Of a stretch of 41,427 nt of DNA, positions 7,559-15,133 are shown piece by piece. Position 1 is the stretch's first letter; each line of letters begins with the position of its first letter. Source of the DNA: Candidatus Rokuibacteriota bacterium (GTDB taxonomy: Bacteria > Methylomirabilota > Methylomirabilia > Rokubacteriales > CSP1-6); the NCBI GenBank assembly GCA_003220315.1, contig QHSA01000146.1, forward strand, positions 1 through 41,427, in the 5' to 3' direction. The notes under the pieces were generated by a model. The model searched no databases and had not been told where the DNA came from. It saw only the letters and a program-made list of their open reading frames with translations. The translations under genes were made by a program, and so were the position numbers.

Positions 7559-8905
7559 GTGGATAACGTCCTCGTGGTAGACGACGAGCGGAACATCCGG
7601 GCCCTGGTGGCCAGGGTCCTGGGCCAGGATCAGGTCGAGGTCCATGGAGCCGCGACGGGGAAGGAAGGGCTCCAGATGGCCGACGAGGTGAGCCCGGACC
7701 TCGTCCTCCTCGACCTCCGCCTCCCGGACATGGACGGCATGGACGTCCTCCGGGCGCTGCGGAGCCGCTACCCCGAGGTCGCCGTGATCATCATCACGGG
7801 CTTCGGCCAGATCCAGAGCGCAGTGGAGGCCATCAAGGTCGGCGCGACCGACTACCTCGAGAAGCCCTTCGAGCACGTCGAAAAGCTCAAGCTTGCCGTC
7901 GGACGCGCCCTCGACGAGGTCCGGGCGAAACGCGAGATCCGGCGGTTGCACGGGCTCCAGGAGAAGCAGTACGGAGTCGACCAGATCATCGGCGACTCCG
8001 AACCCACCCGTAGTCTCCGCGACCTGATCCGCAAGGTCGCGCGGAGCGAGGCGCAGACGATCCTGATTCTGGGCGACAGCGGGACCGGTAAGGAGCTCGT
8101 GGCGCGCGGCCTGCACTACGAGAGCACGCGGCGGGACTTTCCCTTCATGGAAGTCAACTGCGCGGCGATCACGGAGACGCTCTTCGAGAGTGAGCTGTTC
8201 GGTCACGAGAAAGGCGCCTTCACCGACGCGAAATCCGCCAAGAAGGGGCTCATGGAGCTCGCCGACCGGGGGACGCTCTTCCTGGACGAAGTGAGCGAGA
8301 TGTCGCTCAACAGCCAGGCGAAGTTCCTGCGGGTCCTCCAGGAGCGCGTGTTCCGGCGCGTCGGCGGCACGCGTGACATCAAGGTGGACTTGCGTGTCAT
8401 CACGGCCTCGAACCGGCCACTCGAGGTCCGAGTCAAGGAAGGGCTGTTCCGCGAGGACCTCTTCTACCGTCTGAACGTCATTCCGATCCACATCCCGCCG
8501 CTCCGCGAGCGTCGGGATGACATCATGCCGCTTGCCCGGCACTTCCTCACGGAATCGAACGTGCGCTCGCACAAGGCGATCAAGGGATTCACGCCGGAGA
8601 CCGAGCGTCTCATTTTCAGCTATCCCTGGCCGGGCAACGTGCGAGAGCTCCGCAACCTGATCGAGCGCCTCGTCATCCTCGGCACCTCCGACCACATCGA
8701 GCCCCAACACCTTCCAATCCAGTTCGCGTCCCAGGCCGTCGAGGTGCCACGCCAGATGGGGTCGCAAGAGTTCCGGACCCTTGCAGAAGTGGAGCGCGCC
8801 TACATCAACCAAGTCATGCAGAGGGTGGAGGCGAACAAGAGCAAGGCCGCGAAAATCCTTGGGATCTCCCGCCAGACCCTGCGCAAGAAGCTTATGGAGG
8901 CGTGA
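7559..8905 (+). CDS. NtrC-family sigma-54-dependent response regulator
   Basis: This 448-aa protein has three domains. The receiver domain (1-120) has D8-D9 and phospho-acceptor D52. The AAA+ sigma-54 activation domain (about 145-380) has Walker A GDSGTGKE at 172, the sigma-54 contact loop GAFTDA at 219-224 (a variant of GAFTGA), and the WPGNVRELRN sensor region. The Fis-type helix-turn-helix (about 425-446) contains KAAKILGISRQTLRKKL. Such proteins hydrolyse ATP to open sigma-54 promoters after phosphorylation. GTG at 7559 is the start, with a weak AGG 5 nt away. It leads the signalling cluster, and two sigma-54-like promoters lie downstream (9126-9142 and 20146-20162). The NtrB-like kinase at 17258 is a plausible partner. 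Confidence 0.95.
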   Translation: MDNVLVVDDERNIRALVARVLGQDQVEVHGAATGKEGLQMADEVSPDLVLLDLRLPDMDGMDVLRALRSRYPEVAVIIITGFGQIQSAVEAIKVGATDYLEKPFEHVEKLKLAVGRALDEVRAKREIRRLHGLQEKQYGVDQIIGDSEPTRSLRDLIRKVARSEAQTILILGDSGTGKELVARGLHYESTRRDFPFMEVNCAAITETLFESELFGHEKGAFTDAKSAKKGLMELADRGTLFLDEVSEMSLNSQAKFLRVLQERVFRRVGGTRDIKVDLRVITASNRPLEVRVKEGLFREDLFYRLNVIPIHIPPLRERRDDIMPLARHFLTESNVRSHKAIKGFTPETERLIFSYPWPGNVRELRNLIERLVILGTSDHIEPQHLPIQFASQAVEVPRQMGSQEFRTLAEVERAYINQVMQRVEANKSKAAKILGISRQTLRKKLMEA

Positions 8906-9030
8906 CACCGGTCGGGCTAGTTTCTCTCCACTGGTCGATTACGTACCACGTGAGACGTTTGAGCGGTGAATTCCGTAAGTTGCCTGGAATTCAGGACTTC
9001 CGGAAACCGACGGCTGGACAAATCGCAGAG

Positions 9031-9049
9031 TTGGCTAAGAATGAGCCAA
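9031..9049. promoter_or_regulatory. Inverted repeat, candidate activator binding site
   Basis: TTGGCT and AGCCAA form a perfect 6-bp inverted repeat around AAGAATG. Its centre is about 100 bp before the -12 GC of the sigma-54-like element at 9126-9142, a normal position for an enhancer site. The TAAGAA core recurs in the inverted repeat at 20055-20075 and upstream of the activator gene. Binding by the NtrC-type regulator is an inference. Confidence 0.4.
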
Positions 9050-9125
9050 GCGACGCCAGGTTGTCCACAGGCGACTATCGATGAAATTCCCCGTTGTTTC
9101 GTCTAGTTGTGAGGCAGGGCACCCT

Positions 9126-9142
9126 TTGGTCTACCGTTTGCT
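9126..9142 (+). promoter_or_regulatory. Sigma-54-like -24/-12 element
   Basis: TTGGT ... TTTGCT carries GG (9128-9129) and GC (9140-9141) separated by exactly 10 nt, as in sigma-54 promoters. Transcription would start near 9153, 15 nt before the ATG at 9168, which leaves just room for the GGAG ribosome-binding site. The match is moderate, with C replaced by T after GG. Confidence 0.4.
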
Positions 9143-9167
9143 TTCCACAGACCCTACGGAGACCGGG

Positions 9168-10763
9168 ATGAGACCGACCTTTAAGAGGCTCGAAGTTAAG
9201 GATCTCGGCAACTTGGAAAAGCTGGTTGCCGAGAACATCGAGGGCATCGAGCCCGGTCTCCGTGTCATTGACTCGCGTCTCGTCCTCGGGCAGGCGGCGA
9301 TCGACCTGGTCGCCCTTGACGCGAGAGAGTCGCTGGTGCTCGTGGCTCTGGACTTTCTGGCGGATGAAGGGCTCCTTCTCCGAGCCATGGACGCGTACTC
9401 CTGGTGCCTCGAGTATCCCGATGCGCTCCGGCGACTCTATCCGATGGCGAACGTCTTGCCGACACGCCCGCCCCGGATCCTGTTCATCGTCGAACGACTC
9501 ACCGATGCCTTCGTGCGACGGATCAAGCATCTCAGCTTCCTTGAGATCGACTGCCTGGAGTTCCGGCACTTGGAGGTGAACGGCGCGTCGGCCGTCTACT
9601 TCGATCTGGTCGAGCGGCTGCGTCGTGGCGCGCCCGTCGAGCCCGCCGCTGACGCGCGGATGATCACCGCGCCCCCCATGCGAACCTCAAAGCGGACCGA
9701 GCCCGAGCCGCCCGTGGTCGAACCGGCGTCCCGCGTGGTCGCCGAGCCGAAGGTGGCGCAGCCTCCTCGACCGCCCGCCGTTCGCGAGACCGCGTCCGCG
9801 ATCCCTGAGCGCATGGTCTCGCTCGAGACGCGCCTGGCCGAGCTTCTCGCCGAGGCGTCCGCCCCCCAGACGGCGTGGCCCGCTGAAATGGCGTCCGCCG
9901 GGAGGATGTCGTTCGCCGTGGAGATGCCGTCCCTGGGCACGCTGCCGTCCCTGGAGACACTGTCCGCCGCGGAGACGTCGTCGACTGGGGAAACGCCGTC
10001 TGCTGAGGAGATGCCGTCGGTCATCGAGATGCCGGCCGAAGAATACGCGACCGAAGAGGCGCCGGCGGGGGCCAGCGCGGCCGTCGATGCGAATGGGGTC
10101 GCCGAAGAGTCCGCGCTCCCGTTCGAGTCCGCCGACGAGACCGCTCAGCAAGAGGAGCTCGACGTGCCGTCCGTGGCGGCTCGCGTGGCCGGGAATCCCG
10201 ATTGGCAGGCGCTGTTGAGCCAGCTCGGCGTCGAGATTCCGGGTCCGGCCAAAGGAACGAGGGCCGAGTCGAGCGAGCGAGCCGACGAGACGGGGACCGC
10301 GGAGCCGTCGGCGCCAGTGGCCGTCGAGGAGGCCGTGCCGGCCGTCGAGGACGCCGTGCCAGCCGTCGAAGAGGCCGTGCCCACCGCGGTCGAACCGACG
10401 GCGCCCACGCTGCCGGCATGGGCGAAGCCCGCAGCCAACAGAGTCGCGCAGCCGATCGGAGGGCGGACGTACTTCTTCTCGCAGGCGGCGAAAGGCACGA
10501 CGGCCGCCGACGCGCAAGCGGCGGCGCCGGCACTGGCGTCGGCCTACCTGAGGCCTGCGGCTCCCGCACAGCCGGCGGTGTGGCCACCCGCTCCGCCCGC
10601 GACACAGACCGCGGTCCCGGCGTCGGAGCCCGGGGCGGCGACCACGCCGAAGCCCACGGAGCTCGTCGCGGATCGTCCGGAGCTCCAGGCGCTGCATTTC
10701 CCGAAAGATGGTCTCTCGCGTCAGTGGCTCGAGTTCCTCAACCAGCTGGGCGGGGCGAAGTGA
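9168..10763 (+). CDS. Unknown protein: degenerate nuclease-like N-terminal domain and long Pro/Ala/Glu-rich tail
   Basis: This 531-aa protein has no family name known to me. Residues 1-150 look folded. The segment AAIDLVALDARESLVLVALD resembles the core of NucS/PD-(D/E)XK-type nucleases, but the catalytic ExK position reads ALD, so any nuclease activity is doubtful. Residues about 165-510 are low complexity (Pro, Ala, Glu, Thr) with short repeats (VPAVEEAVP-type; SLETL/AEEM-type) and are probably disordered. Two similar short motifs, WQALLSQLG at W346 and WLEFLNQLG at W520 close to the C-terminus, could be docking peptides. The ATG at 9168 has GGAG upstream; an ATG at 9081 is the alternative. 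It heads the run of signalling genes. Confidence 0.82.
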   Translation: MRPTFKRLEVKDLGNLEKLVAENIEGIEPGLRVIDSRLVLGQAAIDLVALDARESLVLVALDFLADEGLLLRAMDAYSWCLEYPDALRRLYPMANVLPTRPPRILFIVERLTDAFVRRIKHLSFLEIDCLEFRHLEVNGASAVYFDLVERLRRGAPVEPAADARMITAPPMRTSKRTEPEPPVVEPASRVVAEPKVAQPPRPPAVRETASAIPERMVSLETRLAELLAEASAPQTAWPAEMASAGRMSFAVEMPSLGTLPSLETLSAAETSSTGETPSAEEMPSVIEMPAEEYATEEAPAGASAAVDANGVAEESALPFESADETAQQEELDVPSVAARVAGNPDWQALLSQLGVEIPGPAKGTRAESSERADETGTAEPSAPVAVEEAVPAVEDAVPAVEEAVPTAVEPTAPTLPAWAKPAANRVAQPIGGRTYFFSQAAKGTTAADAQAAAPALASAYLRPAAPAQPAVWPPAPPATQTAVPASEPGAATTPKPTELVADRPELQALHFPKDGLSRQWLEFLNQLGGAK

Positions 10764-10800
10764 TGGCGCGGGTCGACGACCCGGGCCCAGGAGGGGATCG

Positions 10801-12363
10801 GTGACAACCAAGGCTGCGGTGCAGATTGACGGGGCCGGCGAGATCCGGGCAGAGGCGCTGCGCGTCCTGCTCGTGGACGACAACGCGTCGGTCCTCCGCT
10901 TCCTGGTGTCTGCGGTCGCCTCGAACAACTGCGAGGTGACGACGGCGTCGACGGCCGAGCAGGCGATGGAGCTGTTGGGGGACACGCCGTTCGACCTCGT
11001 GGTGTCGGACATCAAGATGCCCGGGCTCTCCGGGCTCGACCTGCTGCGCGCGATCAAGAGCAAGCAGCCGGCGACGCCGGTCGTGCTGATCACTGGGGTC
11101 CCGTCGGTGAACTCCGCCGTCTTCGGTCTCCGCCACGGCGCGTACGACTACTTGCCGAAGCCGTTCTCCGTCACAGAAGTCCGCGATCTGCTCCGGCGCC
11201 TCCGCAGGGACCGCGCCGAGGGCAACGGCAATGTCACCTATCCCGCGGGACTCAACGATGAGCTCCAGCGCCGTCAGGGCGGCGTGGCGGTGCTCTCGTC
11301 GATCGGCGAGCTCGCCCTCCAGGGGCTCGAGCAGGGCGTGTTCGTCGAGAAGGTGCTCGAGAAGACGCTCCAGAGCCTGCGCTGCGACGCCGCGGTCATG
11401 CTGCTCGGCGACCAGGAGGGGAAGTTCAACGCGAGCCGCCTGGGTCAGCCCGCGATGGTGAGTGAGCTGCTGACGCTTCTCCAGGCTCACTTCGGCGACG
11501 TCGTCAAGACCGGCGGCCGCGAGACGTACACCCTCACGGCCAAGGGGCATAGCTTCGAGGCGCTCGCCGCGCTCATCCCGGGCGTGGGCAACGCCGTGGG
11601 GATGCTGTGCATGGGCCGCGACGCGCGGGTCGGCGCGTTCCTGCCCGACGAAAAGGGACTGCTCCTCGGGTACGCGCAGACCACGGCGGTCGCGCTCCAG
11701 AAGCTCGTGCTCCGCGAGAACCTCGAGAAGAACCTCGTCGACACGATCTCCTCGTTCGTGGTCGCGCTCGAGTCGAAGGACCCCTACCTCAAGGGCCACT
11801 CCGCGCGCGTGTCGCTCTACTCGGGGGAGATCGCGAAGGTGATGGCCATGCCCACCACGGACGTGGTGCTGTACAGCCGGGCGGGCCTGCTACACGACCT
11901 GGGCAAGCTCGTCATGCTGGACAACATCCTCCGCAAACCGCGGCAGCTCACGGAGGAGGAGTTCGAGCTGGTCCGGAGCCATCCGGTGGTCGGCGACAAG
12001 ATCCTCAAGCCGCTCCGGTTCCTCTCGTGCGAAGCGAAGGCGGTCCGGCACCACCACGAGCGCTACGATGGCAAGGGGTATCCCGACGGGCTCACGGGCG
12101 TGGACATCCCGCTCATCGCGCGCGTCGTGACCGTGGCGGACGCCTTCGACGCGATGACCTCCGATCGCCCGTACCGCGGCAAGCGACCCCTCGAAGCGGC
12201 GCTCGACGAGATTTTCCGCGGGGCGCGGACGCAGTTCGATCCGGTCGTCGCGGAGGCGTTCGTCAAGATTCCGGTCGTTCGACTCGAGCAGATCAGCCGT
12301 CAGTTCGACCTCCGGCCAGCGGAGGCGCCCGCGGCGGGACGACCGGGCGCGGACGCCGAATGA
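10801..12363 (+). CDS. Response regulator with GAF-like and HD-GYP domains (c-di-GMP phosphodiesterase)
   Basis: This 520-aa protein has a receiver domain (about 18-140, phospho-acceptor D70 in VVSDIKMP, lysine in LPKPFS), a middle GAF-like region (about 155-320) and an HD-GYP domain (about 320-500). The HD pair is H365-D366 in LLHDLGK, followed by HHHERYDGKGYPDG with GYP at 426-428, and VVTVADAFDAM. HD-GYP proteins hydrolyse cyclic di-GMP, lowering its level to favour motility or dispersal. GTG at 10801 is chosen because AGGAGG lies at 10789-10794 and the receiver follows directly. Its stop overlaps the next receiver gene as ATGA. Confidence 0.95.
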   Translation: MTTKAAVQIDGAGEIRAEALRVLLVDDNASVLRFLVSAVASNNCEVTTASTAEQAMELLGDTPFDLVVSDIKMPGLSGLDLLRAIKSKQPATPVVLITGVPSVNSAVFGLRHGAYDYLPKPFSVTEVRDLLRRLRRDRAEGNGNVTYPAGLNDELQRRQGGVAVLSSIGELALQGLEQGVFVEKVLEKTLQSLRCDAAVMLLGDQEGKFNASRLGQPAMVSELLTLLQAHFGDVVKTGGRETYTLTAKGHSFEALAALIPGVGNAVGMLCMGRDARVGAFLPDEKGLLLGYAQTTAVALQKLVLRENLEKNLVDTISSFVVALESKDPYLKGHSARVSLYSGEIAKVMAMPTTDVVLYSRAGLLHDLGKLVMLDNILRKPRQLTEEEFELVRSHPVVGDKILKPLRFLSCEAKAVRHHHERYDGKGYPDGLTGVDIPLIARVVTVADAFDAMTSDRPYRGKRPLEAALDEIFRGARTQFDPVVAEAFVKIPVVRLEQISRQFDLRPAEAPAAGRPGADAE

Positions 12364-12734
12364 ACTCGAAGCCGAAGATCCTCGTGGTCGACGACGCCGG
12401 ACCCGTCGTGATCCTCTGCGTCAACGTTCTGCAGGCCCTCGGATACTCGATCCGGGCCGCAAACCGGGGCGAGACGGCGATCGAGCTTGTCCGCCGGGAG
12501 GCGTTCGATCTGCTCGTGGTGGACTACAAGATGCCGGGGATGAACGGGTTCGAGGTGCTGGAGCAGGCGCGGCAGATCCGCCCCGACATGGCGTGCATGC
12601 TCATGACGGCGCACGGGACGCCAGACATCATCAACGAGGCGACCCGGCTCGGCTTCAACTACATCCTGCTCAAGCCGTTCACGCCGTCGGAGCTGCGCGG
12701 GGCGGTGGACAAGGTCCTCGCGGGGAAGTCCTAG
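12360..12734 (+). CDS. Stand-alone receiver-domain protein (CheY-like)
   Basis: This 124-aa single-domain response regulator has the DD pair in ILVVDDAG, phospho-acceptor D in LLVVDYKMPGMNG, T in MTAHG and K in LKPFTP. There is no output domain, so it would act by protein-protein contact, as a phosphate sink, or as a relay between the kinases of this cluster. The ATG overlaps the stop of the HD-GYP gene by 4 nt, so the two are translationally coupled. Which kinase phosphorylates it cannot be told from sequence. Confidence 0.93.
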   Translation: MNSKPKILVVDDAGPVVILCVNVLQALGYSIRAANRGETAIELVRREAFDLLVVDYKMPGMNGFEVLEQARQIRPDMACMLMTAHGTPDIINEATRLGFNYILLKPFTPSELRGAVDKVLAGKS

Positions 12735-12742
12735 GCGAAGGG

Positions 12743-13537
12743 ATGCAGGCCGGTGCACCGGCGGGCGAGACGCTGGGAGCGGCGTGGGGTGCGATGAACT
12801 CGCTGTTTGGTGGCCTCCAGTGGAGCCTCGACCGGATGCTCTCGGTCGCGTACGGCGTCGTGTACGACTACATCTTCGAACGCTTCGCCCCGTACCAGCA
12901 ACTCCAGGCGGAGGTCCGGACGCTGGTCGAAGCGTCCGTGCCCGCCGCCGTCGACCGGCGCGAGGTGCGCGTGCTCGACATCGCGTGCGGCCCCGGCAAC
13001 TTCACGTGCCTGCTGGCCGAGTGCGGGTTCACGGTCACCGGGCTCGACGCGTACGGCGCGCTGGTCGAGGTGGCCAAGGAAAAGCGGCGGGCGAAGCACC
13101 TCTCGAACGTCGCCTTCCGCCACGCTGACCTCGCCCGGGGAAACACGTTCAGGGAGGGCGCATTCGACCAGGTCGTGAACATCCATTCCCTCTACGTGCA
13201 CCCGGCGCCGGACGCGCTGCTCCGCGAGGCGTTTCGGGTGCTCAAGCCGGGAGGGCACGCCGTGTTCGTGAATCACACGCGGCAGGTCGGGCAGTGGTCG
13301 ACACTCGGGGAGATCTGGAAGCGGGAAGGGCTCGCCGTGGCCCTCCGAGGTCTGCTCTGGGTGCTCCCGAACTCGATCTTCGAGGCGGCGCGGATGCCGA
13401 TCGGGCCGCACTACTGGAACGAGGAGGCGTTTGCGGCTCACCTGCGCACCGCGGGCTTCACGGTCCTCGAGATGCGCCGGACATTCCTGAACGGCGCCAG
13501 CCTTCTGGTCTGGGCGCGGAAGGGGACGGAGGACTGA
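12743..13537 (+). CDS. SAM-dependent methyltransferase (class I), first of a tandem pair
   Basis: This 264-aa protein has the Rossmann methyltransferase fold: motif I VLDIACGPGNF (77-87), the acidic LDAYG after strand 2, and the post-motif FRVLKPGGHAVFVNH. An N-terminal helical region carries AYGVVYDYIFERFAPY, which is repeated in the next gene, so the two arose by duplication. The acceptor substrate is unknown; the family (methyltransferase type 11) is broad. The start is ATG 12743, 8 nt after the receiver gene; ATG 12794 is an alternative. The position inside a signalling operon suggests a role in modification linked to signalling or small-molecule production, which is speculative. Confidence 0.9.
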   Translation: MQAGAPAGETLGAAWGAMNSLFGGLQWSLDRMLSVAYGVVYDYIFERFAPYQQLQAEVRTLVEASVPAAVDRREVRVLDIACGPGNFTCLLAECGFTVTGLDAYGALVEVAKEKRRAKHLSNVAFRHADLARGNTFREGAFDQVVNIHSLYVHPAPDALLREAFRVLKPGGHAVFVNHTRQVGQWSTLGEIWKREGLAVALRGLLWVLPNSIFEAARMPIGPHYWNEEAFAAHLRTAGFTVLEMRRTFLNGASLLVWARKGTED

Positions 13538-13540
13538 GCG

Positions 13541-14347
13541 GTGAGTCGCAAAGAGCCCACGTCGCATCGCCTTCCGCCTCTCGCCGACCGCGTGCTCGCG
13601 CTCGCTGGCGGAGCCGGCGACCGTATGCCTGTGCGCGCCGCGGTGGAGCACATGATCGCGGTGACGTACGGCATGACCTACGACGCTGTCGTCACCCGCT
13701 TTGGACCGTACGAGTCGATGATCGAGGAGATCATCGCGCTCGTGACCCGCTCTATCCCGGTGACGGCCAACCCCCGGTCCGTCAAGATCCTGGACATCGC
13801 CTGCGGGATCGGGAACGTGGGGCTCCGCCTGGCGCGGCGGGGCTACACGGTCGTGGCCGTCGACGCGGTCCGCCACCTCATCGCGATCGCCCGTGAGAAG
13901 CACCACTCGAGCGGGAGCGCGCCGAACCTGAGCTTCCACCACCTGGATATCGCGCGCGACGAGCTACCCGGTGCGGGCACCTTCGACGTCCTCGTGAGCA
14001 TGCACACGCTCTACTGGCACCCGGATCCGGCGGCGCTCCTGGCGGCGTCCCGTCGGGCGCTCAAGCCGGGCGGGCACGCGATCTTCCTCACGTACAACCG
14101 TCCGGCGCGGGTGGTCCAGACGTTTCGGGAGGCGCATCGCGCGGGGGGGCTCGGCGCCGCCGTCGGCGCCCTCCGCTGGCTCGTGCCGACCGCGGTCTTC
14201 GAACGATTCCGCGACTGCGACCACCGGTACATGAGCGAGCCCGAGTTCCACGAGGCTCTCGACCAAGCCGGCTTCGACGTCCTCGAGGCGCACCCGACGT
14301 TCCTGGTGGGGCTCAGCCATCTGGCCTGGGTCCGGGCCCGCGAATGA
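13541..14347 (+). CDS. SAM-dependent methyltransferase (class I), second of a tandem pair
   Basis: This 268-aa paralogue of the preceding protein shares the N-terminal pattern TYGMTYDAVVTRFGPY, motif I ILDIACGIGN (83-92), VDAVRH after strand 2, and RALKPGGHAIFLTYN. The C-terminal layout, ending in a hydrophobic LAWVRARE, also matches. GTG 13541 lies 3 nt after the previous stop, so both are in one operon. The acceptor is unknown. The two copies have diverged strongly outside the motifs, so their substrates probably differ, or they work as a heteromeric unit. Confidence 0.9.
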   Translation: MSRKEPTSHRLPPLADRVLALAGGAGDRMPVRAAVEHMIAVTYGMTYDAVVTRFGPYESMIEEIIALVTRSIPVTANPRSVKILDIACGIGNVGLRLARRGYTVVAVDAVRHLIAIAREKHHSSGSAPNLSFHHLDIARDELPGAGTFDVLVSMHTLYWHPDPAALLAASRRALKPGGHAIFLTYNRPARVVQTFREAHRAGGLGAAVGALRWLVPTAVFERFRDCDHRYMSEPEFHEALDQAGFDVLEAHPTFLVGLSHLAWVRARE

Positions 14348-14389
14348 TGCGGGTCGTGTGGGGTCGTCCAGACGAGCGAGCGTGGAGCG

Positions 14390-15133
14390 ATGCGACGGCG
14401 CGCTTCGAGATTGACCGCGCTTGACGGCGGGCGTCCGGCGGATCAAGCGCGCACAGGTGCCGTGGTGACCGCGGAGTCCACGTCGCTCGCCGGCGAGAGC
14501 CGGCGCGAACCGGACCGGCGAGGCGTCGTCTCGCGCGGCCCGCAGGTCTACCTGCGGACCCTCAGGCCCGAGGACCTCGAGTACCTGTCCGAGTGGGCCG
14601 AGGACGCGTTCGTCGCGCGCATGGTGGGCAGCGAGTTCCTGAACGCCTACAAGCACGTCTATGACAAGGATCCCTCGTTCTTCGACGCCGTCCTGATGGA
14701 CACGACGCAGGTGGTGCTCATGGTCGAGGCGAACCGGGGGTGGACGAAGCCGCTCGGACTCGCGCGCCTCTTCAACATCCACCTCCTGGAGGGGTACGCC
14801 TTCCTCGAGGTCGTGCTGACGGAGCAGAAGGCCTTGCGCCGCGGATTTGGCGTGGAGGCGGGCAAGCTCATCTCGTACTATGGAGTTGACGTGCTGGGGC
14901 TGCGGCGCATCGAGGCCAAGGTCTACGAGTACAACGTGCTGAGCGCGAACTCGCTCCGCCGTAACGGCTTCCACCAGGAGGGTTTGCTCCGCAAGGCCGG
15001 TTACCAGGACGGCCGGTACTGGGACGTCCTCGTGTTCGGCATTCTGAAGGACGAGATCGACGAGCAGCGGAAGAAGGACAAGCCCTACCTGCCGCTCGCC
15101 GACACCGAGGGGAACGCGCTTGACGCTTCATAG
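14390..15133 (+). CDS. GNAT-family N-acetyltransferase (RimJ/RimL-like)
   Basis: This 247-aa protein has a GNAT domain from about residue 50: VYLRTLRPEDLEYLSEWAED at its start, then the acetyl-CoA-binding QKALRRGFGVEAGKLISYYG, and the C-terminal LRRIEAKVYEYNVLSANSLR with NGFHQEGLLRKAGYQDGRYW. This pattern is typical of the RimJ/RimL and SpeG-like subgroup that acetylates protein N-termini, amines or peptides. The first 45 residues are Arg-rich and may not be translated, because GTG codons at 14462 and 14465 are alternative starts. Its end overlaps the kinase gene by 14 nt. Confidence 0.9.
   Translation: MRRRASRLTALDGGRPADQARTGAVVTAESTSLAGESRREPDRRGVVSRGPQVYLRTLRPEDLEYLSEWAEDAFVARMVGSEFLNAYKHVYDKDPSFFDAVLMDTTQVVLMVEANRGWTKPLGLARLFNIHLLEGYAFLEVVLTEQKALRRGFGVEAGKLISYYGVDVLGLRRIEAKVYEYNVLSANSLRRNGFHQEGLLRKAGYQDGRYWDVLVFGILKDEIDEQRKKDKPYLPLADTEGNALDAS

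Larger units (their letters stand above)
8906..9167 (+). promoter_or_regulatory. Intergenic control region of the 531-aa protein
   Basis: This 262-bp region between the activator gene and the next gene is clearly poorer in GC than its surroundings. It contains two GAATTC sites, a perfect inverted repeat at 9031-9049, a sigma-54-like element at 9126-9142 and a GGAG ribosome-binding site at 9158-9161. An in-frame ATG at 9081 would extend the downstream protein across part of it, but the extra residues look unstructured and that start has no ribosome-binding site. Confidence 0.45.
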
